Shown here: positions 34,750 to 42,721 of the stretch, one piece after another
Layout of the letters: each line of letters begins with the position of its first letter
How positions within the stretch are numbered: position 1 is the stretch's first letter
Origin: Tautonia plasticadhaerens
GTDB lineage: Bacteria; Planctomycetota; Planctomycetia; Isosphaerales; Isosphaeraceae
Direction: 5' to 3'
Length of the DNA stretch: 64,000 nucleotides
Assembly (NCBI RefSeq): GCF_007752535.1
Contig: NZ_CP036430.1
Coordinates: 28,135 to 92,134 of the forward strand
Notes under the pieces: model-generated
What the model was told of the DNA's origin: nothing
The model's database searches: none
Seen by the model: only the letters and a program-made list of their open reading frames with translations
Program-made: the position numbers and the translations under genes

Positions 34750-35877
34750 TCATTCCGGGTCGGGGTCGGGCTCGGGGGGCGGGCCGAGGACGGGCAGGGG
34801 CGGGGCCGATTCCGGGCTGTCGGATCGGAAGTCCTCGCCGACCAGGGCGGCGATGGTGGCGGCCACCTGGGACTGGGTGGTCGGGACGCCTCCTCGGACC
34901 CCGAGGGCGGGGGTGTCCGGGCCCATGACGGCGATCCAGAGGGACTCGGCGCCGGGCACGTCTTGGCCGTGGTCAGGCCAGTCGGCCCCGGTGGTGCCCC
35001 GGCCGTGGTCGGTGGTGACGACCAGGGCGGTCCGGTCCCGGTACTCGGGCATGGATTGGAGGGTCGTCCAGAGTTCACCGAGGAAGCGGTCGGAGCGGTG
35101 GGCGGCGTCGAGGTAGCGGTCGTATCGCCGCTCGTGGGCCCATTCGTCGGTCTCCCCGAGGCCGACGTAGAGCACCCGGGGTTTGTGGCGGGCCAGGTGT
35201 TCGAGGGCGGCCTCGATCGAGATCGCGTCGAAGGCGTTGGACGGCCAGTAGTGCGGGAGTCGGTCGACCATCCGGTTGAGGAATCGCTGGCGGTCGGTCA
35301 GGGGTTCGTCGTCGATCGGGGTCCAGCCGGCGAGGACCTCCAGGTTGTTTCGATCCGACCGGAGGATGGAGGGGAAGACGTCCCAGGTGCAGAAGGCGGC
35401 GACCCGGTTTTCGAAGGAGGGCCGCCCGTCGAGGAACTCGAAGACGGAGCGGTTGGGGTTCGGGATCTTGTCGTTGGAGGTGATCCGGGGGTCGCCGAAG
35501 CCGCAGAAGAGCTCGTTGTAACCGGGGTAGGAGAACTTCAGGCCGTTGGTGAGGGTGACGGGGGCGTCCTTCGAGCGGTCGCCGAAGATCTGGCCCTCCC
35601 GGGCGACGGTCCCCCAGAGGAACGGGAGCAGTGCCCGTCGGCGAGCCTCGGCGGAGTCCCGCCAGAAGCGGGCCTCCAGGCCCGGCACGTCCCGGACGCC
35701 CCCGGCCTGGCGGTCGATCAGGAGGCGGTCGGCCCCCCCGAAGAACTCCTCCGGGCGGAAGCCGTCGAGCGTGACGACGACGACGTTCCGGGCCCGGATC
35801 GGTGGCGATGCGTCCGACTGGCTCCAGGCCGGATCGGGCCCGGCGAGCAGGATTGAGGCGAGCAGGGCGATCCTCAT
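34750..35877 (-). CDS. Exported alkaline-phosphatase-superfamily hydrolase (phosphodiesterase/sulfatase-like)
   Basis: With the ATG at 35877 the protein has 375 residues and starts with a signal peptide (MRIALLASILLAGPDPAWSQ). GGAG lies 7 bases upstream; the frame is open 25 codons further, but that part is basic and has no ribosome site. Metal-site motifs are VVVVTLDGFRPEEFFGG near residue 32, GETDEWAHERRYDRYLD and ALVVTTDHGRGTTGADWPDHG. FSYPGYNELF holds the likely nucleophile region. The superfamily includes phosphodiesterases, phosphomutases and sulfatases; the substrate is unknown. It stands alone on the minus strand, facing away from the second galE. Confidence 0.82.
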   Translation of the reverse strand: MRIALLASILLAGPDPAWSQSDASPPIRARNVVVVTLDGFRPEEFFGGADRLLIDRQAGGVRDVPGLEARFWRDSAEARRRALLPFLWGTVAREGQIFGDRSKDAPVTLTNGLKFSYPGYNELFCGFGDPRITSNDKIPNPNRSVFEFLDGRPSFENRVAAFCTWDVFPSILRSDRNNLEVLAGWTPIDDEPLTDRQRFLNRMVDRLPHYWPSNAFDAISIEAALEHLARHKPRVLYVGLGETDEWAHERRYDRYLDAAHRSDRFLGELWTTLQSMPEYRDRTALVVTTDHGRGTTGADWPDHGQDVPGAESLWIAVMGPDTPALGVRGGVPTTQSQVAATIAALVGEDFRSDSPESAPPLPVLGPPPEPDPDPE

Positions 35878-36055
35878 GGGTGTGCTCCGGGGGGGAGGTC
35901 GGCGAGCGCGACGGCGGCCGACCGGGGCGCGGGGCGCGCGTTGGGGGGTCATCTTACCCCGGGGGCCGCCGATTCTCCCGCCCCCGAGGTCGGCCCCGAG
36001 GCGGGCCGGCGGGGGGTCGCGGCCGGGGCGGCGGGGAGGCGGTTCGATCGGGTAT

Positions 36056-36071
36056 CATCGGGGCCCCGATG
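36056..36071. promoter_or_regulatory. Perfect 16-bp palindrome upstream of the second galE
   Basis: CATCGGGGCCCCGATG is fully self-complementary. It lies about 100 bases before the galE start in the 296-base gap between divergent genes, a place suited to an operator. GC-rich chance palindromes are possible. Confidence 0.3.
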
Positions 36072-36173
36072 GGGTCGGCCGCCGACCCCGTCGGGATCGG
36101 TCCAGGCCATCGATGGCGTCTGATGATCGCGAGGCCGGCCCGGCAAGCGCCCGGGCCCTCGGAGGGATGAGGG

Positions 36174-37172
36174 ATGAGGATCCTGCTGACGGGGGGCGCC
36201 GGCTACATCGGCAGCGCCTGCCTGCGATGGCTGGTCGATCACGGGCACGAGCCGATCGCCTATGACGACCTGTCGGAGGGGAACCCGCCGTCGGTGCCGG
36301 GGGATCGGCTGGTGGTCGGGGACATCCTGGACACCGACGCCCTGACGGACGCCCTCCGCTCCCACAAGGCCGAGGCGGTGATGCACTTCGCCGCGCTGGC
36401 GATCGTGCCGGACTCGGTGACGGACCCGGACGGCTACTACCGGGTCAACGTGCTGGGGACCAAGAGCGTGCTGGACGCGATGCGGAGGGCCGACGTGCCC
36501 CGGGTCGTCTTCAGCAGCACCTGCGCCACGTACGGCAACCTCGCCGAGATGCCGCTGACCGAGGACACCCCCCAGCGTCCCGAGCACCCCTACGGGACGA
36601 CCAAGCTGGCGGCCGAGCGGATGATCGCCGACTACGCCCGGGCCTACGGCCTGGGATATGCGTTGCTCCGCTACTTCAACGCCGCCGGGGCGGATCCGGA
36701 CGGCTCCCACGGGGAGGACCGGCGTCACGAGACGCACCTGATCCCGTTGACCCTGCAGGCGGCCGCCGGGCGCCGGCCGGGGCTGACGGTCTTCGGCGAC
36801 GACTGGCCGACCCGGGACGGCTCCTGCGTCCGGGACTATGTTCACACGGCGGACCTGGCCGACGCCCACCAGAAGGCCGTCGAGGCGATCGGGCCGGGGG
36901 ACGGCCGGATCTACAACGTCGGCTCGGGGCGCGGGGCGTCGGTCCTGGAGGTGATCCGGGCCTGCGAGGAGGTGGTCGGGCGGCCGATCCCCTTCGAGAC
37001 GAGCGACCGACGCCCCGGGGACCCCCCCGAGCTGGTCGCCAGCCCTCGCAAGATCGCCTCGGAACTCGGGTGGAGTCCCCGGTATACTGACATCCGGGCG
37101 ATCGTCGAGACGGCCTGGCGATGGCTCCGCTCCCACCCCGAGGGCTACGGCCCCAAGCCGGCCCGCCGCTGA
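36174..37172 (+). CDS. galE: UDP-glucose 4-epimerase (GalE-type), second copy
   Basis: The 332-residue protein has GGAGYIG at 7-13, SSTCATYG, and the catalytic Y140 and K144 in PYGTTK. It matches the copy at 1569 along the whole chain, including YDDLSEGN and YYRVNVLGTKSVLDAMR, with scattered substitutions. A good ribosome site (GGAGGG) lies 8-13 bases before the ATG. It stands 54 bases before the six-gene glycosyltransferase chain and probably feeds it with UDP-galactose or UDP-GalNAc. The two copies each head a separate glycan block. Confidence 0.9.
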   Translation: MRILLTGGAGYIGSACLRWLVDHGHEPIAYDDLSEGNPPSVPGDRLVVGDILDTDALTDALRSHKAEAVMHFAALAIVPDSVTDPDGYYRVNVLGTKSVLDAMRRADVPRVVFSSTCATYGNLAEMPLTEDTPQRPEHPYGTTKLAAERMIADYARAYGLGYALLRYFNAAGADPDGSHGEDRRHETHLIPLTLQAAAGRRPGLTVFGDDWPTRDGSCVRDYVHTADLADAHQKAVEAIGPGDGRIYNVGSGRGASVLEVIRACEEVVGRPIPFETSDRRPGDPPELVASPRKIASELGWSPRYTDIRAIVETAWRWLRSHPEGYGPKPARR

Positions 37173-37226
37173 TCGGCACTCCGCCCCGCCTCGCCCCGGA
37201 CCCGCATCCCAGGAACCCCGCCTGCC

Positions 37227-38282
37227 GTGACCGACGCCCCCCCCGCCCGATCGGAATCGACCGTCGAGCCGCCGCCCGAGGACCTCGGCGCCGTGGCGAT
37301 CGGCCGCAACGAGGGGGCCCGGCTGGTCTCGTGCCTCGACTCGCTGGTCGGCCGGGCGGCCCGGGTCGTCTACGTCGACTCCGGGTCGACCGACGGCAGC
37401 GTCGAGGAGGCCCGGGCCCGGGGGGTGGAGGTGGTGGAGCTGGACACCTCGGTCCCCTTCACCGCGGCCCGGGCCCGCAACGCGGGGCTCGACCGGTTGC
37501 TGCAGTTGGCGCCGGGCCTGCGGTACGTGCAGTTCGTCGACGGGGATTGCGAGGTGGTCGACGGCTGGCTTGGTCGGGCCCGGGAGGAGCTGCGGTGTCG
37601 CCCCGGGCTGGCCGTGGCCTGCGGCCGGAGGCGGGAGCGGTTCCCGGAGGCGAGCGTCTACAACCGGCTGGCGGATCTGGAGTGGGACACGCCGGTCGGC
37701 GACGCGGAGGCCTGCGGCGGGGACGCGATGATCCGGGTCGAGGCGTTGCGGGAGGTCGGCGGCTACGACCCGACCCTGATCGCCGGGGAGGAGCCGGATC
37801 TCTGCCTCCGATTGAGGCTCCGGGGCTGGCAGGTCGCCCGGCTGGACGCCGAGATGACCCGGCACGACCTGGCGATGACCCGGTTCGGCCAGTGGTGGCG
37901 GCGTCACGTCCGGGCCGGCCACGCCTACGCCGAGGGGGCGGCCCGGCACGGCCGGCTCCCGGGCCGGCCCTGGGTCCGGCAGGCGTCGAGCAACGTCTTC
38001 TGGGGGATCGGGGTGCCGGTCGCCTCGGTCGGGCTGGCCTGGCCGACGTCGGGCCTGAGCCTGTTGGGCCTGCTCGGCTACCCGATGATCGCCTGGAGGG
38101 CGGGCCGGGGGAGGAGGAGGCAAGGAGATTCGCCGGGGGATTCTGCATTGTTTGGCGTCTCATGTGCCGTGTCGAAGTTCCCGCAGGCCGTCGGCCAGAT
38201 CCGATACTCCGCCGGGAGGCTGGGTGGCCGCCGCAGCGGCCTGATCGAGTACAAGGCAGCCCAGGGGGCCGAGGCCCGATGA
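37227..38282 (+). CDS. Family 2 glycosyltransferase, first gene of a translationally coupled chain
   Basis: The 351-residue protein has GAVAIGRNEGARLVSCLDSL, VVYVDSGSTDGSVEEA, YVQFVDGDCEVVDGWL (the DGD metal site) and a later EEPDLCLRLRLRGW. The C-terminal third has a hydrophobic pair near residues 252-290 and a basic end. The start is GTG at 37227. Its stop overlaps the ATG of the next gene by ATGA (38279-38282), the first of five such overlaps down to 42721. Donor and acceptor are unknown. Confidence 0.87.
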   Translation: MTDAPPARSESTVEPPPEDLGAVAIGRNEGARLVSCLDSLVGRAARVVYVDSGSTDGSVEEARARGVEVVELDTSVPFTAARARNAGLDRLLQLAPGLRYVQFVDGDCEVVDGWLGRAREELRCRPGLAVACGRRRERFPEASVYNRLADLEWDTPVGDAEACGGDAMIRVEALREVGGYDPTLIAGEEPDLCLRLRLRGWQVARLDAEMTRHDLAMTRFGQWWRRHVRAGHAYAEGAARHGRLPGRPWVRQASSNVFWGIGVPVASVGLAWPTSGLSLLGLLGYPMIAWRAGRGRRRQGDSPGDSALFGVSCAVSKFPQAVGQIRYSAGRLGGRRSGLIEYKAAQGAEAR

Positions 38283-39532
38283 GCGTCACCCGGACAAGCC
38301 GACCGCCCGAGATCCCGGCCAAGCCGACCGCACCCGACGGGGGCGGGAGGAGGCTGAGGATCGCCTTCATCACCGCCCAACTGGGGGTACCCTGGGGGGG
38401 GAGCGAGGTGCTCTGGTCCCGGGCGGCGACCCTGGCGATGCGGGAGGGGCACGAGGTCGCCGTGGTCTCCCGGCGCTGGCCGGAGACGCCGGCGCCGATC
38501 GCGGCCCTGAGGGACGCCGGCGCCCGCCTCTTCCCGAGGGTGGTCGACCCCCGGGGCCGCCTCGGACGGAACGTCGAGCGTCGCCTCTACCCCGCGCCGG
38601 CGCTGGCCCGCTGGCGTCCCGACGTGGTCTGCGTCAGCCTGAGCACCTTCTACGACGCGATGGACGTGCCCCTGGCCCGGCTGGCCCGGGCCGCCGGGGC
38701 GCCCTACGTGCTGGTCTGCCAGCAGCTGGACGACCGCCGGGGGTCGCCCCCGATGGCGGCCTCGAGCTGGCTCCGGTCGGCGGCGGCCGACTTCTGCCGG
38801 GGGGCCGCGCGGGTCGCCTTCGTCGCCGAGGAGAACCGCCGATCGGCCGAGCGGCAGGTCGCCGCCCGGCTGCCCAACTCCTGCGTCGTCCGGAACCCGG
38901 TGCAACTCTCGTCGCTCGACCCGGTCCCCTGGCCGGCCGACGACGGCGAGGGGCCCCGGCTGGCCTGCGTCGCCCGGCTCCAGATCGGCGACAAGGGCCA
39001 GGACGCCCTGTTCGAGGCGCTGGCCGGCCCCGCCATGCGGGGTCGCCCCTGGCGGCTCCGGCTCTTCGGGGAGGGGCGGGACCGGACCTACCTGGAGGAG
39101 CTGGCGACCCACCTCGGCATCGCCGACCGGGTCGAGTTCCGCGGCCACGTCGGCGACGTCCGGTCGATCTGGCGGGACCACCACCTGCTGGTGCTGCCCT
39201 CCCAGGTCGAGGGGACCCCGCTGGCGCTGGTCGAGGCGATGCTCTGCGGCCGGCCGGCGCTGGTGACCGACGTCGGGGGGCATCGGGAGTGGGTGGACGA
39301 GCCGGGCAACGGCTTCGTCTCCCCGGCGGCCAGCGGCCGGGAGCTGTCGGCCGCCCTGTGGCGAGCCTGGGAGGCCCGGGAGTCCTGGGAGGAGCTGGGG
39401 CGCCGGGCCCGGCTCGACGCGCTGGAGCGGTTCGACCCGGCCCCGGATCGGACCCTCCTTCGGCTGCTCACCGGGTCCGCGGCCCCGGCGGCGGCACCGA
39501 TCCCGACCCCCTCGCCCTCGGAGGCGCCGTGA
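38279..39532 (+). CDS. Family 4 glycosyltransferase
   Basis: The 417-residue GT-B protein starts its first Rossmann domain with RIAFITAQLGVPWGGSEVLW. The donor domain follows from RLACVARLQIGDKGQD through LPSQVEGTPLALVEAMLCGRPALVT, the EX7E-type region. These retaining enzymes use nucleotide sugars in the cytosol. The start is set by the 4-base ATGA overlap with the preceding stop, and its own stop overlaps the next GTG (GTGA, 39529-39532). Confidence 0.88.
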   Translation: MSVTRTSRPPEIPAKPTAPDGGGRRLRIAFITAQLGVPWGGSEVLWSRAATLAMREGHEVAVVSRRWPETPAPIAALRDAGARLFPRVVDPRGRLGRNVERRLYPAPALARWRPDVVCVSLSTFYDAMDVPLARLARAAGAPYVLVCQQLDDRRGSPPMAASSWLRSAAADFCRGAARVAFVAEENRRSAERQVAARLPNSCVVRNPVQLSSLDPVPWPADDGEGPRLACVARLQIGDKGQDALFEALAGPAMRGRPWRLRLFGEGRDRTYLEELATHLGIADRVEFRGHVGDVRSIWRDHHLLVLPSQVEGTPLALVEAMLCGRPALVTDVGGHREWVDEPGNGFVSPAASGRELSAALWRAWEARESWEELGRRARLDALERFDPAPDRTLLRLLTGSAAPAAAPIPTPSPSEAP

Positions 39533-40491
39533 ACCCGCCGACGGTCAGCGTCCTGATGCCGGCGTACAACGCCGCCCGCCACCTCGAGCAGGCCGTCCGC
39601 AGCATCCTCGGCCAGGGCTTCGACGACCTGGAGCTGCTCGTCATCGACGACGGCTCCGACGACGACACCCCCGCCCTGCTGCGCCGCCTCGCCGAGGCCG
39701 ACCCCAGGCTCCACGCCCTCAGCCGCCCCAACGCCGGCATCGTCGCCACCCGCAACCAGCTGCTCGCCATGGCCCGCGGCGAGCTGCTCGCCGTCATGGA
39801 CAGCGACGACGTCGCCGAGCCCGGCCGCATCGCCCGCCAGGTCGACTACCTCCGCAATCACCCCGAATGCGTCGCCGTCGGCAGCTGGGTCCGGTTCATC
39901 GACCCCAGGGGGAAGCCGATCCTCCTCGGCCACGTCAACCCCGACGACGACGAGGCGTTGCAGGCCGAGGCCCTCGCGGGATCCTGCCCGCTCTGCCACC
40001 CGAGCGTGATGATGAGGGCCGAGGCGGTCCGGGCCGTCGGCGGCTACCGGGAGGGGTTCGCGCCGTCGGAGGACATGGACCTGTTCCTCAGGCTGGGGGA
40101 CCGGGGCCGCCTGGGGAACATCCAGGAGCCCCTGCTCCGCTACCGGCTGCACGACCATTCCGCCAGCCAGCGGCAGCATGCGTTGCAGCGGGAGAACTTC
40201 CGGAGGGCCTCCGACGAGGCCTGCGCCCGGCGCGGGATCCCGCCCCGATTCGTCGACCGCCCCCACTGGAGGCCGACCGACCGGGCCTCGCTGTCGGCCT
40301 TCCGGCTCTGGATCGGCTGGGCGGCCTTCGGCCGGGGAGATCGCCGGATGGCCTTCGAGTACGGCCTGAAGGCGCTCCGGGCGACCCCCCGGGAGGGCGG
40401 CCCCTGGAAGCTGCTGGCCTGCGCCCTGGTCAAGCCGGCCCCGGGCCTCCCCGACGGCGTCCCCGGGCCCGTGGCCGGGGGGGTCCGATGA
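39529..40491 (+). CDS. Family 2 glycosyltransferase, twin A (shares a 333-bp block with twin B)
   Basis: The 320-residue protein has PTVSVLMPAYNAARHLEQAV, LLVIDDGSDDDTPALLRRLA and the metal site AVMDSDDVAEPGRI, with SEDMDLFLRLGDRGRL in the acceptor half. Its first 118 residues are nearly identical to those of the next gene at DNA level, while the C-terminal halves differ. Arginine codons in the shared block are mostly CGC, unlike CGG/AGG around it. GTG start by GTGA overlap. The two proteins probably use the same donor sugar on different acceptors (inference). Confidence 0.88.
   Translation: MNPPTVSVLMPAYNAARHLEQAVRSILGQGFDDLELLVIDDGSDDDTPALLRRLAEADPRLHALSRPNAGIVATRNQLLAMARGELLAVMDSDDVAEPGRIARQVDYLRNHPECVAVGSWVRFIDPRGKPILLGHVNPDDDEALQAEALAGSCPLCHPSVMMRAEAVRAVGGYREGFAPSEDMDLFLRLGDRGRLGNIQEPLLRYRLHDHSASQRQHALQRENFRRASDEACARRGIPPRFVDRPHWRPTDRASLSAFRLWIGWAAFGRGDRRMAFEYGLKALRATPREGGPWKLLACALVKPAPGLPDGVPGPVAGGVR
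39550..39882 (+). repeat. 333-bp near-identical direct repeat, copy 1
   Basis: It matches 40521-40853 in 331 of 333 positions; the two changes turn CGC CAC into CGA TAC. It codes for the GT-A donor half. A second exact block of 33 bases (40011-40043 and 40988-41020) follows in both genes. Confidence 0.95.
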
Positions 40492-41423
40492 GCACCCCCG
40501 CCGCCGACCCCGCCGTCTCGGTCCTGATGCCGGCGTACAACGCCGCCCGATACCTCGAGCAGGCCGTCCGCAGCATCCTCGGCCAGGGCTTCGACGACCT
40601 GGAGCTGCTCGTCATCGACGACGGCTCCGACGACGACACCCCCGCCCTGCTGCGCCGCCTCGCCGAGGCCGACCCCAGGCTCCACGCCCTCAGCCGCCCC
40701 AACGCCGGCATCGTCGCCACCCGCAACCAGCTGCTCGCCATGGCCCGCGGCGAGCTGCTCGCCGTCATGGACAGCGACGACGTCGCCGAGCCCGGCCGCA
40801 TCGCCCGCCAGGTCGACTACCTCCGCAATCACCCCGAATGCGTCGCCGTCGGCTCGGCCGTCCTGGTGATCGACCCGCAGGGGGACCCGCTCTGCGTCTG
40901 GAACGACGACGTGTCGACCCACGAGCAGATCGACGCGCTGCACCTGGAGGGCCACCGGGGGGCCGTGCTCTGCCAGCCCTCGGTCACGATGAGGGCCGAG
41001 GCGGTCCGGGCCGTCGGCGGGTTCCGGCGCCGGTTCGAGCCGGCCGAGGACCTGGACCTGTACCTCCGGCTGGCGGAGGTGGGCCGGCTGGCCAACCTGC
41101 CCGAGCCGCTGCTGCGATACCGGATGCTCCCCTCCAGCGCGAGCCACTCCCGCAAGCGGGAGCAGGTCGACGGCATCCGGGCGGCCATCGAGGAGGCGTA
41201 CCGCCGCCGGGGCCTGCCGGCGGGTCCGCTGCCGGAGCCGCCGAGCGACGAGGACCTCCGCCTGCTGGCGGACCCGTCGCACAACCGGGCGCTGTGGGGC
41301 TGGTGGGCCTTGCGGGCCGGGCACGTCGGCTCGGCGAGGAAGCACGCGAGGGCGAGGCTGGCCGAGCGGCCGCTGTCCCCCCAATCCTGGAGGTTCCTCT
41401 ATTGCGCGCTCCGGGGGCGATGA
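40488..41423 (+). CDS. Family 2 glycosyltransferase, twin B
   Basis: The 311-residue protein is the partner of the gene at 39529. After a short own leader (MSTPAADPA) it has the same donor half, including VIDDGSDDDTPALL and VMDSDDVAEPGR. From about residue 123 it differs (SAVLVIDPQGDPLCVWNDD) but keeps the acceptor motifs MRAEAVRAVGGF and PAEDLDLYLRLAEVGRLANL. It starts by ATGA overlap and its stop overlaps the next ATG. The arrangement suggests gene duplication followed by gene conversion of the first half. Confidence 0.88.
   Translation: MSTPAADPAVSVLMPAYNAARYLEQAVRSILGQGFDDLELLVIDDGSDDDTPALLRRLAEADPRLHALSRPNAGIVATRNQLLAMARGELLAVMDSDDVAEPGRIARQVDYLRNHPECVAVGSAVLVIDPQGDPLCVWNDDVSTHEQIDALHLEGHRGAVLCQPSVTMRAEAVRAVGGFRRRFEPAEDLDLYLRLAEVGRLANLPEPLLRYRMLPSSASHSRKREQVDGIRAAIEEAYRRRGLPAGPLPEPPSDEDLRLLADPSHNRALWGWWALRAGHVGSARKHARARLAERPLSPQSWRFLYCALRGR
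40521..40853 (+). repeat. 333-bp near-identical direct repeat, copy 2
   Basis: See copy 1 at 39550-39882; the copies are 971 bases apart in the same orientation, so recombination between them would fuse the two genes in frame. Confidence 0.95.
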
Positions 41424-42721
41424 TCTCGGGGGGGATCGGTGCCGTCGGGGCGGCCGACGACGGGGGCCCCCCGCTGGCGATCGGGCTGTTCTGCCCGGCC
41501 TGGCCGCCGGAGCGGTTCGCCAACGGGATCATCACCTACGTCGCCTCGGTGGCCGAGGGGATGCGGGAGCTGGGCCACCGGCCGTACCTGCTGGCCGCGG
41601 GCCTGGCCGAGGGCGAGGGGCCCCCGTGTGAGCCGGGGCTGGTCGACCTGAAGCCGATCTCCCGGGCGACCGGGGCGGGCCGGCTGGCCGAGGCGGCGGC
41701 GGCCCGGTTCCGGCCCCCCTCCCCGGATTCGGGGATCCGGAGGGTGGCCCGGGGCCTGAGGAGGGCGGCCCGGGGGGGCGTGCTCGGGCTGCCGAGGCTC
41801 GACGTGCTGGAGGTGGAGGAGACGCTCGGCCTGCCGGGATTCGTGGCCGGGCGGGGGGCGCCGCCGGTGATCGCCCGCCTGCACGGCCCCTGGTTCCTGA
41901 ACGGGCCGAACCAGGGGGCCGACCCGGCCTCCCCCGAATTCGCCCGCCGGGTCCGGGCCGAGGGGGACGGGATCGCCGCCTCCCGGGCGGTGACCTCGCC
42001 GTCGGCCGACACGCTGAGGAGGACCCGGGAGCGCTACGGCCTGGCCCTGGGGCAGGCCGAGGCGATCCCGAACCCGGTCCTCCTGGTGCCCGAGGGCCGC
42101 CGCTGGAGGCCCGAGGAGGCCGAGCCGGGGCACGTGCTCTTCGTCGGCCGGTTCGACCGCCACAAGGGGGGGGACACGATCATCGACGCCTTCGCCCTGC
42201 TGCTCCGGGACCGCCCCGACGCCCGGCTGACCTTCGTCGGCCCCGACCCGGGCCTGGACCGCGACGGCCGCCGCTGGTCGCTGCCCGAGTACGCCTCGAC
42301 CCGGCTGCCGGGTGCCCTGGAGGACGGCCGGGTCCGGTGGCTCGGGCGTCGGACGCCGGCCGAGGTGTCGGCCCTGAGGGGGAGGGCCTCGGCGACGGTG
42401 GTGGCCTCCCGGTACGAGACCTTCGCGATCACGATCACCGAGGCGATGGCCGCCGGCTGCCCGCTGGTGGCCACCCGGGCCGGGGGCGCCGGCGAGCTGT
42501 TCGAGCACGAGGAGCACGGCCTGTACGCCGAGCCGGACGACCCGGTCGGCCTGGCCTCGGCGATCTCGAGGCTGCTGGCCGACCCGTCGGCGGCGTCGGC
42601 GATGGGCCGCCGGGCCGCCGGGCATTGCGAGCGGCGCTATGCCCCGGCGGTGGTCGCCCGCCAGACGATCCGCTTCTACCGCCGGGTGCTGTCCGGCCGG
42701 GCCGGGGGGGACCGACGATGA
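41420..42721 (+). CDS. Family 4 glycosyltransferase
   Basis: The 433-residue GT-B protein begins its fold with IGLFCPAWPPERFANGIITY. The hinge has VIARLHGPW. The donor domain has HVLFVGRFDRHKGGDTII and the EX7E-type region SRYETFAITITEAMAAGCPL, then GGAGELFEH. Start and stop overlap their neighbours by 4 bases (ATGA). It is the fifth gene of the chain and precedes the polymerase-like gene. Donor unknown. Confidence 0.88.
   Translation: MISGGIGAVGAADDGGPPLAIGLFCPAWPPERFANGIITYVASVAEGMRELGHRPYLLAAGLAEGEGPPCEPGLVDLKPISRATGAGRLAEAAAARFRPPSPDSGIRRVARGLRRAARGGVLGLPRLDVLEVEETLGLPGFVAGRGAPPVIARLHGPWFLNGPNQGADPASPEFARRVRAEGDGIAASRAVTSPSADTLRRTRERYGLALGQAEAIPNPVLLVPEGRRWRPEEAEPGHVLFVGRFDRHKGGDTIIDAFALLLRDRPDARLTFVGPDPGLDRDGRRWSLPEYASTRLPGALEDGRVRWLGRRTPAEVSALRGRASATVVASRYETFAITITEAMAAGCPLVATRAGGAGELFEHEEHGLYAEPDDPVGLASAISRLLADPSAASAMGRRAAGHCERRYAPAVVARQTIRFYRRVLSGRAGGDRR

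Noticed and set aside
33996..35078. A 360-codon minus-strand frame
   Set aside because: It overlaps the phosphatase gene on the same strand in another frame and is Pro/Ser/Arg-rich without motifs.
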